Shown: positions 42,667 through 50,778 of the stretch, one piece after another
Layout: each line of letters begins with the position of its first letter
Position numbering within the stretch: the stretch's first letter is position 1
NCBI GenBank assembly: GCA_934229625.1
Contig: CAKQDU010000001.1
Span: forward strand, 241,598-305,597
Length of the DNA stretch: 64,000 nucleotides
Origin: an uncultured Alphaproteobacteria bacterium
Lineage (GTDB): Bacteria; Pseudomonadota; Alphaproteobacteria; RF32; CAG-239
Direction: 5' to 3'
Made by a program: the position numbers and the translations under genes
Notes under the pieces: generated by a model
Databases searched by the model: none
Seen by the model: the letters and a program-made list of their open reading frames with translations, nothing else
What the model was told of the DNA's origin: nothing

Positions 42667-43425
42667 TTATATTATATGTTTATCCGATAATGGTATAATT
42701 TTTGCTATAAATTTATAATATTTTCTGTGATACGCATGTTCAGATACGCTTATCAATAATATAGCATTTTTAATATTTTCCTCTTTATTAAAATAGATTG
42801 GATCTGTAATAGCAAATTCTTTACATTTTACTGAATTGTAGATAAAGCTACATTTCGTTTTTGTTTTTCCTTCAGGAGTTTGCATCTGAAAGAGAGTTAG
42901 ATCACTTACTTTAGCAACCATTATAGATCCTACTAATGTTTGCTTCTTATCTTCGTAAATTAAACAAAAAGGAGGATTTAGTAATGATCCATTATTTAAC
43001 TTTGAATAAAGATTTAATAAATTATTTTCAGTTTCATGAGAAATTTTTCTTATAATTTTCTTTAGAATTAAGTTTTCTTTTTGCAATATTAAAGGAGCAT
43101 CAACAACTACTACTTCTATTACATCCAATATTTCTATTTCATTATTATCAATGATAAACTCCCATTTATTAATTTTATCTCCCGCAGCATTTGAAACTAA
43201 GCGAACTAGTATATTTTTTTCTACATCTATACCAGCAACACAATATCCCATATCTTTTGCTGATTTTGATAAAACTAAAAATTTTATAGTTCTATAATTG
43301 GAATCATTATCTTTTGTCACCTCAATTTTTTTATTTGAAGATTTTGCTTCAATACTATTAGTCTTATCACTTTTAAATAAAGATACTAAAATCAAAATAC
43401 CTATAATACTAAAGATGACAGACAT
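42667..43425 (-). CDS. DUF488-associated membrane-anchored protein
   Basis: 252 residues with AGAGGA before the ATG. One N-terminal membrane span (residues 3-17) is followed by a soluble region. It contains FLVLSKSAKDMGYCVAGIDVEKNILVRLVS, a pattern I recall from proteins encoded beside DUF488 genes (xSxK..G.CVAG.....W(I/V)R.VS). Further beta-rich segments include IYEDKKQTLVGSIMVA. No catalytic motif is evident. It is the last gene of the operon and overlaps the second DUF488 gene by 17 bases. The function is unknown; membrane tethering of a nucleic-acid- or nucleotide-handling domain is the best guess. Confidence 0.7.
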   Translation of the reverse strand: MSVIFSIIGILILVSLFKSDKTNSIEAKSSNKKIEVTKDNDSNYRTIKFLVLSKSAKDMGYCVAGIDVEKNILVRLVSNAAGDKINKWEFIIDNNEIEILDVIEVVVVDAPLILQKENLILKKIIRKISHETENNLLNLYSKLNNGSLLNPPFCLIYEDKKQTLVGSIMVAKVSDLTLFQMQTPEGKTKTKCSFIYNSVKCKEFAITDPIYFNKEENIKNAILLISVSEHAYHRKYYKFIAKIIPLSDKHII

Positions 43426-43861
43426 TATTAATTTCCTCTGGTAATTTATTTTTTAAATATTCAGCAAGTAATCGTCTATGGCAATTATCAGGTTTAACTT
43501 CGCTACAAAGCAAACAAATATTCTGTGAATTTTTAGGTAAAAATTTAATAAAATCTTTTTCCACATGACGCTTAGATATTAAATCTAAGTATTTTATTTC
43601 ATAGTCATTCCAAGATATTTTACCTTTCTTATAACCATCAAGAATATCTTTTGTTGGTGCAAGCATAGTAGAATGTCTATATTCTATATTAAGTATTTCT
43701 TTTAAAAAATATTTCAAATCTAGTGATTTAGTATAGCCTGCTAATTGAGACACATTATTCAATCTAACATCTACTAAACAATCTATCTTAGCATTTTTCA
43801 ATATTGTAAAAAATTGTTCCGCTGTCTTTTGAGTAAATCCTATTGTATATATATTAATCAT
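43409..43861 (-). CDS. DUF488 protein (short form)
   Basis: 150 residues. It begins INIYTIGFTQKTAEQFF, a DUF488 start, and carries VDVRLN and CLLCSEVKPDNCHRRLLAEYL near residue 115, the conserved CxE..P..CHR signature. The family is predicted to act on nucleotides or nucleic acids, but no reaction is established to my knowledge. GGAG precedes the ATG. It overlaps its neighbours on both sides. Two diverged DUF488 copies in tandem suggest a hetero-oligomer. Confidence 0.85.
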   Translation of the reverse strand: MINIYTIGFTQKTAEQFFTILKNAKIDCLVDVRLNNVSQLAGYTKSLDLKYFLKEILNIEYRHSTMLAPTKDILDGYKKGKISWNDYEIKYLDLISKRHVEKDFIKFLPKNSQNICLLCSEVKPDNCHRRLLAEYLKNKLPEEINNVCHL

Positions 43862-44456
43862 ATTTTTGATCTCCTCTATATCCTATTTCTTGATTCTTTC
43901 TTTTATAGGCCTCAAGAATCTGTTCCTTTACACTAACTAGGAAACTCGGCTGTATCTTATAAAAATCTAAAAGACGTTTTTCTAAATCTTCTTGGCTTTC
44001 TGTTTTACAGCTAGATAAAATATGATGTACTATAAAACCTCTATTGTATAATTCCCTAGCAACCATTATTGCTCTATGGCAATTTATAGGATCTTTTTCA
44101 GCGCACATTAAGGCAAAATTATAATTTAATTCGATTCCCTTTTTTATTTTATTTACACCTTCGTTAAATTCAGGACTTTGCGTAAATTTAAAAAAATCTA
44201 AATAACCTTCAGAAGTGTAATAAATTTTATTTTCTTGTCTTGCACCAAATTCTTTAGCATAATTTCTATAAATTATATTATTTTTTTTCAATAAAGGTTC
44301 TAGATTGTTTCGTGAATAAATCTTATAATATTCTGATGCAACTGGATAACTTCTCACATCAATAATACAAGAAATATTATAATCTTTCAAAACTTTGATA
44401 AACATATGCTCATCAAATGCCGTATATCCTATTGTGTAAATTTCATACTTCATCAT
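43854..44456 (-). CDS. DUF488 protein (long form)
   Basis: 200 residues. KYEIYTIGYTAFDEHMF at the start, IIDVRSYPVASEYYKIYSR (the DVRS motif), FGAR, and ALMCAEKDPINCHRAIMVAREL with the conserved Cys, Glu, Cys, His and Arg. About 50 extra residues follow at the C-terminus. It is first in the operon and overlaps the short form by eight bases. Either of two adjacent ATG codons may be used; the ribosome site is weak. Confidence 0.85.
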   Translation of the reverse strand: MMKYEIYTIGYTAFDEHMFIKVLKDYNISCIIDVRSYPVASEYYKIYSRNNLEPLLKKNNIIYRNYAKEFGARQENKIYYTSEGYLDFFKFTQSPEFNEGVNKIKKGIELNYNFALMCAEKDPINCHRAIMVARELYNRGFIVHHILSSCKTESQEDLEKRLLDFYKIQPSFLVSVKEQILEAYKRKNQEIGYRGDQKYD

Positions 44457-44614
44457 AATTCATAGTTATCATCTAATTTGATATATAAGTCAAATAAAAA
44501 CTGTATTTAAATATTTGAACCCGTCACCCACATATCTGCAAAATTAAATAAAATTTATGTAATTTTAATTTTTTATACTATATTATAATTAGCAATAGTT
44601 TAAGAGGTTAATTT

Positions 44615-45724
44615 ATGAATCAAAATCCATTTAAAGAATATGCTCGTCAAGTAGAACCAAACATAAGAGAAAAAAGTTATGCCTGGCAAACTGCCATAGG
44701 ATTACAAGATGTAGATGGATTAAAAACCTCTAAATATCTTATTGATACAGCCATTAAGAATATTGAAGGTGATATTACTATTGATGAAGCCCAAAATCTT
44801 CTTAATAGCTATTATGAAGAAAATAATCAAATAGATGATAAAAACCGTACGGAAGAAGCCGATAAAGTTTCCGTTAGAATTGCCAAAATATTATCAGAAA
44901 GGGCCTTTACTTTATCTACAAATGAATACATTTCAATTCATAAAAAATTATTTGATAGTATTTTCCCTCATGCTGGTATTTTGCGTGATTATAATATTAC
45001 CAAAAAAGAATGGATTTTAAATGGTGAAACTGTAATTTATGGATCTGCAACTGAATTGAAAGCAACTCTGGACTACGATATTTCCAAAGAAAAAAAGTTT
45101 AGCTATAAAAATTTATCATCTCAAGAAATTATACATCATTTAGCATTATTTATTTCCGATTTATGGCAAATACACGCTTTTAGTGAAGGAAATACCAGAA
45201 CATCTGCCGTATTTTTTATCAAATATTTGAGAACCTTAGGTTATAATGTTACTAATGATATATTTGCTGAAAATTCTTGGTATTTTAGAAATGCATTAGT
45301 TCGAGCTAATTATACGGATTTAAAGAATAATGTCCATTCAACTACAGAATATTTAGAGCTATTTTTAGAAAATTTGCTACTAAATGAAAATCATAAATTA
45401 TCTAATCAATCAATGCATATTGGCAATATACCGCATAAAAAAGTAGACATTGATAATACAAAAGTAGACATTCAAACAGAAAAAGTAGACATTGAAAATA
45501 TATGTAAATGCAAAATATCTAATATTTCCGCAAAATCACTGCAACATATATTAAAACTATATGATAAATATGGTAATACTCAGTATTTTGGCCGTTCAGA
45601 TATTATTGAAATTATTAACATAAAACCAGCAATGGCATCAAGATTAATCAATTTACTATTAACTAACCAAATAATTAAACCTATACAAGGAAAAGGTAAA
45701 GGCAAATATCAATTTTCTATTTGA
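44615..45724 (+). CDS. Fic-domain protein with repeat linker and C-terminal winged helix
   Basis: 369 residues. The Fic motif HAFSEGNTRTSAVF near residue 187 keeps the catalytic His and most of the HxFxxGNxRxxR loop, so AMP or other nucleotide transfer is plausible. A helical N-terminus (NIEGDITIDEAQNLLNSYYE) resembles an antitoxin-like helix fused in cis. Around residues 286-306 three copies of KVDI recur with spacing of eight to nine residues, forming a linker. The last 65 residues are a winged-helix DNA-binding domain. It diverges from the DUF488 operon, with which it shares the 158-bp upstream region. AGAGG lies near the ATG. Confidence 0.85.
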   Translation: MNQNPFKEYARQVEPNIREKSYAWQTAIGLQDVDGLKTSKYLIDTAIKNIEGDITIDEAQNLLNSYYEENNQIDDKNRTEEADKVSVRIAKILSERAFTLSTNEYISIHKKLFDSIFPHAGILRDYNITKKEWILNGETVIYGSATELKATLDYDISKEKKFSYKNLSSQEIIHHLALFISDLWQIHAFSEGNTRTSAVFFIKYLRTLGYNVTNDIFAENSWYFRNALVRANYTDLKNNVHSTTEYLELFLENLLLNENHKLSNQSMHIGNIPHKKVDIDNTKVDIQTEKVDIENICKCKISNISAKSLQHILKLYDKYGNTQYFGRSDIIEIINIKPAMASRLINLLLTNQIIKPIQGKGKGKYQFSI

Positions 45725-45888
45725 TTGTAATATTGGAATGAAGCAGAACTCCTCAGCCAGCATCGCAGTCATCTCTATTTTATTTATATAAGAAAATTAT
45801 ATAAATAATATCAATAATAACTGCACACATATATGAGCAGAAATTTTCGACTGAATTTTGGATTAACCTAACTAAATGAAAGGGCGGA

Positions 45889-45926
45889 AAACTAAAATGG
45901 TACAAGCGGGCGGACTCGAACCGCCT
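45889..45926. repeat. 38-bp direct repeat of tRNA-Arg 3' end (proximal copy, in the tRNA)
   Basis: Identical to 42336-42373. It covers the 3' end of the intact tRNA and the adjoining ten bases. Confidence 0.88.
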
Positions 45927-45974
45927 GCCTACTTCTTAGGAGGAAGTCGCTCTATCCTGATGAGCTACGCCTGC
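45898..45974 (-). tRNA. tRNA-Arg (anticodon CCU)
   Basis: 77 bases on the minus strand, anticodon loop CTCCTAA in an ACTTC/GAAGT stem, T arm GGCGGTTCGAGTCCGCC, and encoded CCA. The acceptor stem GCAGGCG/CGCTTGT has two G-U pairs, whereas CGCCTGC would pair perfectly. This suggests that the 3' strand may have been rewritten by an integrated element. Confidence 0.93.
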
Positions 45975-46020
45975 AACACAAAAGATTTATAACGCACTTT
46001 ATTACAAAATGCAAGCCGGA

Positions 46021-46650
46021 TTATTTGCCGGTTGCTAAAAACTCTTTAATCGGACGATAGCTGCGTCGATGCTGCGGTGTCACTCCGTGCAGGCGTAAAC
46101 CTTCTATATGCGCCTTAGTACCGTAACCGGCGTTTTTTTCAAACCCATAATACGGATACTGCTTTGCCAAATCGCACATCAGCCGGTCACGATAAACTTT
46201 GGCTAAAATGCTCGCCGCCGCAATGGAATACGACCTGCCGTCACCTTTAATAAAACAGGCATTTGCGCATGGAAAATCTTTTGGCAGACGATTACCGTCT
46301 ATCAAAGCCATATTCGGCCTTTGTTCAAGCTGAGCCACCGCGCGGCGCATTGCCATAAATGTCGCCTGTAAAATATTATATTCATCTATTTCCGCCGCAC
46401 TCGCCTCGCCTATGCCGCACAAAACATTTCCGGCTTGTTCTTCTTGCCGTAAAATTTCATATAAATATTCTCGTTTTTTTGCTGATAATTTTTTAGAATC
46501 ATCCAGCTTAGCCAACAATTCTTCAGACACATTGTGGGTTAAAAATATTGCTGCTCCTGCCACTACCGGCCCTGCCCACGGACCTCGTCCAGCCTCGTCA
46601 ATTCCGCAGACGAAACCCTGATATTCATTTTCTATTTTCCAGTCCGGCAT
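46021..46650 (-). CDS. rnhB: Ribonuclease HII
   Basis: 209 residues. CGIDEAGRGPWAGPVVAGA supplies the first Asp and Glu, and MALIDGNRLP and the ASILAKVYRDRLM segment supply the others of the type 2 RNase H active site. It removes ribonucleotides from DNA. AAGGAG precedes the ATG. It lies downstream of the rhodanese gene on the same strand and just outside the tRNA-Arg island. Confidence 0.95.
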   Translation of the reverse strand: MPDWKIENEYQGFVCGIDEAGRGPWAGPVVAGAAIFLTHNVSEELLAKLDDSKKLSAKKREYLYEILRQEEQAGNVLCGIGEASAAEIDEYNILQATFMAMRRAVAQLEQRPNMALIDGNRLPKDFPCANACFIKGDGRSYSIAAASILAKVYRDRLMCDLAKQYPYYGFEKNAGYGTKAHIEGLRLHGVTPQHRRSYRPIKEFLATGK

Positions 46651-46700
46651 AATCTTCTCCTTTGCCGGAAATATATCATAAACCGCACAAAACGCAAGCT

Positions 46701-47012
46701 TTAATGGCGGATAATCGGCAATCCCTCGTATTCGGCTTCCACCAGTCCGCCGATGATCACCGCCACATTACTAAAACCGGCTTTTTCAAACATCTCCGCC
46801 GCCTGCGAAGCTCTACCGCCTGAAGAACATAAAATATTTATAGTATCATTTTTTTCTATATGATTTTGCTTTATAAATTCCGGCGGATTAAGTGTTTCCA
46901 AATCCTGATTAACATGAGGAAGTCCCAATTCTACAATTTCACGTTCTTCCGGCAAACGCACATCCATAATAAATGATTTTTCATTCAAGTTCATCGGCTT
47001 AATAAAACGCAT
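46701..47012 (-). CDS. Single-domain rhodanese-like protein
   Basis: 103 residues from ATG 47012, with AAGGAGG upstream; the longer frame is rejected. The fold starts with a short lead, then MDVRLPEERE, and the active-site loop CSSGGRASQAAE with the catalytic Cys near residue 70. Single-domain rhodaneses transfer sulfane sulfur. The substrate is unknown. It is 50 bases upstream of rnhB. Confidence 0.83.
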   Translation of the reverse strand: MRFIKPMNLNEKSFIMDVRLPEEREIVELGLPHVNQDLETLNPPEFIKQNHIEKNDTINILCSSGGRASQAAEMFEKAGFSNVAVIIGGLVEAEYEGLPIIRH

Positions 47013-47063
47013 TTTCACCTCCTTTTTAATCAAAGATAGTCATTGCCTTTCTAATTTAAAGCA

Positions 47064-47097
47064 ATAAAAAAGGCTTGGATTTTGCTCCAAACCTTTT
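47064..47097 (-). terminator. Terminator after the glycyl-tRNA synthetase gene
   Basis: AAAGG(C)TTGG and CCAA(A)CCTTT arms with a T-rich end on the minus strand, 19 bases beyond the stop codon. Confidence 0.8.
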
Positions 47098-47115
47098 ACA
47101 AAAAACGCCTTAAAT

Positions 47116-48474
47116 TTATAAAAAGTAATTGCGCAGATAATCAGCTAAATCTGCTGTGTTGACGCGGATTTGTTCCATAGTGTCGCGGTCGCGCAAGGTT
47201 ACGCTTTCCGGCTGCTGTTCAATAGTTTCAAAATCAACTGTCAAACAAAGCGGAGTACCGACTTCATCATGACGGCGATAAGCCTTGCCGATGTTGCCGG
47301 TGTTTTCCAAAGCCACACGGCCGATACCAAGTTTCATCAGCTGTTTTTTCAGCTCATGGCATTTAGCCATAATTTGCTCGTTATTCTTTTTCAGCGGAAT
47401 AATCGCCACTTTAATCGGAGCCAAATGCTTTTTGAGCTTCAAAACAACACGGCTGTTGCCATCGCCCAAATCTTCTTCGGTATAAGCCTCGGTCAGCACA
47501 GCCAAAACACCTCTGTCCACACCCATAGACGGTTCAATCACAAATGGAATCACCCATTTGCCGTTTTCATCTTGGATGCACAATTTTGTGGTAGAATCCG
47601 GATTAGCGTGACAATGAGCCTCTAGCTGAAATTCGCTTTGATTTTTGGTATGGTTGCCCAAATCATAGTCGCGGCGGTTGGCAATGCCTTCCAGCTCTTC
47701 CATACCGTGCGGGAATTGATATTCAATATCATAGCAGGCTTTGGCGTAGTGTGCTAAATCGTCATCCGGAGTTTTATAGATATTCATGTGCTCTTTAACC
47801 AAGCCTTGATCCAGCCACCATTGAATACGGGTTTCTTTCCACTTTTCATGCCATTCCATATCGGTACCCGGCGCAACAAAATATTCCAATTCGGCTTGCT
47901 CAAACTCACGCACGCGGAAAATAAAGTTGCGCGGAGTAATTTCATTGCGGAAAGACTTGCCGATTTGCGCAATACCGAAAGGCAGTTTGCGAGAAGTTGA
48001 ATCCACAACATTTTTGAACTGCGTAAAAATAGCCTGAGCAGTTTCCGGACGCAGATAGGCAATATTTTCATCGCTTTCCACCGGACCTACTTGGGTTTTA
48101 AACATCAGGTTAAACGGACGCGGTTCGGTCAAATCGGTTGAACCGCATACAGGGCATTTGCCGCCGATTTGGTCAGCGCGGAAACGGCCTTTGCATTTTT
48201 TGCAATCTACCATCGGGTCAGAAAAAGTATCTTCATGGCCTGAATATTTCAAAACTTTGCGGTTGGTTAAAATAGCGGCGTCCAACCCCTCAACATCGTC
48301 ACGCTCATAAACCATAGCGCGCCACCAAGCGGCTTTTAGGTTGTTTTTGAGTTCCACACCCAGCGGACCGTAATCATAAACGCCTTGCATACCGCCGTAA
48401 ATATCGGCGTTTTGAAAAATAAAACCTCTTCTTTTGCACAAAGAAACCAGCTGGTCCATAGAAGTTGCTACCAT
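47116..48474 (-). CDS. glyS: Glycyl-tRNA synthetase, single-chain (alpha2) type
   Basis: 452 residues from ATG 48474 (AAGGA upstream). It begins MDQLVSLCKRRGFIFQNADIYGG, followed by YDYGPLGVELKNNL, the opening of the homodimeric class II enzyme. A zinc-binding insertion is present (DCKKCKGRF...GGKCPVCGS). Motif 2 is the GIAQIGKSFRNEITPRN segment and motif 3 is EPSMGVDRGVLAVL. The C-terminus is the anticodon-binding domain (APIKVAIIPLKK). Most proteobacteria instead use the unrelated GlyQ/GlyS alpha2beta2 enzyme, so its presence here is notable. Confidence 0.95.
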   Translation of the reverse strand: MVATSMDQLVSLCKRRGFIFQNADIYGGMQGVYDYGPLGVELKNNLKAAWWRAMVYERDDVEGLDAAILTNRKVLKYSGHEDTFSDPMVDCKKCKGRFRADQIGGKCPVCGSTDLTEPRPFNLMFKTQVGPVESDENIAYLRPETAQAIFTQFKNVVDSTSRKLPFGIAQIGKSFRNEITPRNFIFRVREFEQAELEYFVAPGTDMEWHEKWKETRIQWWLDQGLVKEHMNIYKTPDDDLAHYAKACYDIEYQFPHGMEELEGIANRRDYDLGNHTKNQSEFQLEAHCHANPDSTTKLCIQDENGKWVIPFVIEPSMGVDRGVLAVLTEAYTEEDLGDGNSRVVLKLKKHLAPIKVAIIPLKKNNEQIMAKCHELKKQLMKLGIGRVALENTGNIGKAYRRHDEVGTPLCLTVDFETIEQQPESVTLRDRDTMEQIRVNTADLADYLRNYFL

Positions 48475-48558
48475 AATTTTAAATCCTTCTTTCTCTTTAA
48501 TGTTTTTTAATAAGTTTGTTTTACTGTATAATTTTAGAAAATGCAAGAGGGATTAAAG

Positions 48559-49416
48559 ATGAAGAGAACAAAAGTGGCGTTTGCTTATGATTTTGATGAA
48601 ACGCTAAGTACAACTTATATGCAGGATTATTTTTTGATTCCTGAATTGGGAATGAAACCGGAAAATTTTTGGAAAGAGGCTAACGCTTGGTCAGAGGCAA
48701 ACGGCGTGGATCAAGTGACCGGAAGCATGTATTACTTTAAAAAAACGGCGGAAGAAACCGGCCTGAAACTGACCAAAGAAAATATGTTCTGCTGCGGCGA
48801 GTTTATTGTTTTTTTCAAAGGCGTGAACGAGTGGTTTGAGCGTATCAACGCCTACGGTAAAACTCTGGGGCTGGATATTGAGCATTATATAATTTCTTCC
48901 GGCTATGAAGAAATTATTGAGGGCTGCAGCATCCGCAAGTTTTTCAAAGACGTCTACGGCTGCGCTTTTGCCTATAACGATGAGGGCTTGCCGGTTTGGC
49001 CGGCGCGCGTGGTTAATTATTCCGGCAAGGTGCAGTATCTTTCTAAAATCAATAAAGGTTTGGGCAAATTTGAAGACAAGGCCGTAAATGACTACACTCC
49101 GGACGATAAGCGCCGCATCCCGTTCAGCCGCATTATTTATTTCGGCGACGGGCTGACCGATATTCCGTCAATGCGCATGGTAAAAGAACATAACGGCACG
49201 GCGATTGCGGTTTATAAACCCCGCAGCCATCACAAAGAAAAGGCCGTTAAGCTGCTGAAAGACAACCGCGTAAACTTTGCTTTGGCCGCCGACTACCGCG
49301 AGGGCAAAGAAATTGACTGCGTTGTGAAAACAATCTTAAACAAAATCGCCACCGACCGAGATTTGGAAATTTTGCGCAAACGCGAAGACCGTAAAAAAGA
49401 AGGCTGCGGAATTTAA
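48559..49416 (+). CDS. HAD-superfamily hydrolase
   Basis: 285 residues from ATG 48559 (AGAGGG upstream). AYDFDETLS supplies the nucleophile Asp and the acid/base Asp, YIISSGYEE the Ser/Thr motif II, and IIYFGDGLTDIPSM motif IV. The cap domain lies between motifs I and II and includes a Cys pair (NMFCCGEF). It is probably a phosphatase; the substrate is unknown. Transcribed divergently from the glycyl-tRNA synthetase gene with 84 bases between the starts, and richer in GC than the neighbours. Confidence 0.85.
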   Translation: MKRTKVAFAYDFDETLSTTYMQDYFLIPELGMKPENFWKEANAWSEANGVDQVTGSMYYFKKTAEETGLKLTKENMFCCGEFIVFFKGVNEWFERINAYGKTLGLDIEHYIISSGYEEIIEGCSIRKFFKDVYGCAFAYNDEGLPVWPARVVNYSGKVQYLSKINKGLGKFEDKAVNDYTPDDKRRIPFSRIIYFGDGLTDIPSMRMVKEHNGTAIAVYKPRSHHKEKAVKLLKDNRVNFALAADYREGKEIDCVVKTILNKIATDRDLEILRKREDRKKEGCGI

Positions 49417-49431
49417 ACCGCGTTTAAGCTG

Positions 49432-49461
49432 AAAATCTTCACTTTAAAGTGAAGATTTTTT
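49432..49461 (+). terminator. Terminator after the HAD gene
   Basis: Perfect palindrome AAAATCTTCACTTT/AAAGTGAAGATTTT with a T run, 15 bases after the stop codon. Confidence 0.88.
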
Positions 49462-49544
49462 GTTATTGTGATTTTATTATCTTTACTTTCATATAATCTT
49501 CTTGTAAAATAAATAATGGATAGGCAATAGTCTGTCTGGGGTGT

Positions 49545-49695
49545 GGAAACCTCTTAAACAATCGTCTAAAAAAGACGTTAAATACCTTCTAGCCAAAAAG
49601 CTGGAAGGTAGTAAAATGTGCTTATATGCTAATATACTACACTATTTATTGTTTAATAGTTTCCAACTTCCAGCTGTCTCGCCGACAGCTTTTTT
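49545..49695 (+). promoter_or_regulatory. Structured 5' leader with terminator and competing antiterminator
   Basis: A long-range stem joins GGAAAC (49545-49550) to GTTTCC (49659-49664) and AAACAAT (49556-49562) to ATTGTTT (49648-49654). It encloses CGTCT/AGACG (49563-49577), ACCTTC/GAAGGT (49584-49609) and GTAGTA/TACTAC (49608-49640). A terminator follows: AGCTGTC (49672-49678) with GACAGCT (49684-49690) and six T residues, 31 bases before the prepilin ATG. Its 5' arm overlaps CTTCCAGCT (49667-49675), which can pair with AGCTGGAAG (49599-49607). So two alternative folds exist, terminating or not. No known riboswitch class is recognised. Confidence 0.62.
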
Positions 49696-49725
49696 GTTGT
49701 AAAAAAATAATGAAAGGAAGTTACT

Positions 49726-50361
49726 ATGAAACAAAATCAATTGGGAAGAAGCATGATAGAAATGCTCGGTGTTTTAGCAATCGTCGGCGTTCTCTCAGTC
49801 GGTGGAATTGCCGGATATTCTAAAGCTATGATGAAGTGGAAAATTGATAAAGCTATTGAAGAATATAATTTTTTGATACAAGGACTTATAGAACATAAAG
49901 ACAGTATTGCCAAAAGCTATTCATCTGGCGATGTTGCATTATTGGGTGATTTTATTGTTTCAACAAATCTAGTTCCGCCAACTTGGCATTATACCGGATA
50001 TTTTATCAATGATTCTGTAGGAAATTATCTAAAACCCTATTTAGGTGTTACCTCTAAAACCATTGTTATTGATGTATATATTCCACGCACAGATAATCCT
50101 AAAGCAAACGAATATTCTTATCGCTTATGCGAAGCAATGTTTAAAGATTTTGCCTACCCTTTAGCTTCTGTATTAAATGTAATATTTGTATATAATAATA
50201 CATATAACGGCACACATTATTGGGGAAATTCTAGGTGTCAAACCGATGATGCTGAACATAATACATGTTTGCAGGATATAACATTACCGGAAATCAATCA
50301 AGAATGCAGAAAATGCATTGAGGGTAATAATGGGACATGCGGAATAGTGTTTACATTATAA
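49726..50361 (+). CDS. Type IV prepilin-like protein with minimal leader
   Basis: 211 residues. The leader is only seven residues (MKQNQLG), then RSMIEMLGVLAIVGVLS with Glu5, then GGIAGYSKAMMKWK. This is what the ancestral leader of the family probably looks like, free of inserted repeats. The head domain ends with TCLQDITLPEINQECRKCIEGNNGTCGI, the shared cysteine pattern. AAGGAAG precedes the ATG. The gene is controlled by the structured leader at 49545. Confidence 0.85.
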   Translation: MKQNQLGRSMIEMLGVLAIVGVLSVGGIAGYSKAMMKWKIDKAIEEYNFLIQGLIEHKDSIAKSYSSGDVALLGDFIVSTNLVPPTWHYTGYFINDSVGNYLKPYLGVTSKTIVIDVYIPRTDNPKANEYSYRLCEAMFKDFAYPLASVLNVIFVYNNTYNGTHYWGNSRCQTDDAEHNTCLQDITLPEINQECRKCIEGNNGTCGIVFTL

Positions 50362-50391
50362 CATTTATGCTTTGCCGTTGACAACAAAGTC

Positions 50392-50613
50392 GTGGATACT
50401 CGTCTGCCACAACCTGCAGGGTGTGGCAACAAGTATGACGTTTCTGGTTTGGGTTCTGGATTGCTTCGCTGCGCTCGCAATGACGTTTGCAACGTTGAAC
50501 GGAGTATGATAGAAATGCTAGGCGTTTTATCAATCGGCGGTATCGCCGGATATTCAAAGATGATGAAACAAAATGGCAGAAGAATACTGCTATCCTATAC
50601 ATGGTCTATTTAA
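50392..50613 (+). pseudogene. Prepilin gene fragment
   Basis: Reads ...GSGLLRCARNDVCNVERSMIEMLGVL followed by SIGGIAGYSKMM, then loses the family pattern after about 20 residues and stops. There is no proper start or ribosome site. The cleavage-site Gly is replaced by Glu (ER|S), so processing would fail. It keeps one copy of the dispersed repeat. Probably a remnant of a second prepilin in tandem with the one at 49726. Confidence 0.75.
50458..50485. repeat. Dispersed palindromic repeat, copy D
   Basis: GGATTGCTTCGCTGCGCTCGCAATGACG, shortened here to its arms GGATTGC and GCAATGACG with a GC-rich centre. In the leader region of the prepilin fragment. Confidence 0.7.
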
Positions 50614-50700
50614 ACGCCTGGTGGGACTTCAAAATTTACCGGCGCAAACAGGGGTGGCTGATACAGATTTTGCCATAGGCAATTATTCCTGACAACTGAT

Positions 50701-50741
50701 AAAAAAAAGAACAGCAAACATTGTTTGATGTCTGCTGTTCT
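50701..50741 (-). terminator. Terminator after the coiled-coil protein gene
   Basis: AGAACAGCA/TGCTGTTCT nine-base stem with a 16-base loop, followed on the minus strand by eight T residues; 38 bases past the stop codon. Confidence 0.85.
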
Positions 50742-50778
50742 ATGTAAATTCGCTGTTTTATTCAGCTGATATTATAAA

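Larger units (their letters stand above)
42374..45888. mobile_element. tRNA-Arg-integrated genomic island without its own integrase
   Basis: Bounded by perfect 38-bp repeats, one of which is the 3' end of an intact tRNA gene, as produced by site-specific integration at a tRNA. The contents are strongly AT-rich: a three-gene DUF488 operon and a Fic gene. No integrase is present, so it is either a satellite mobilised in trans or a remnant. Confidence 0.75.
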
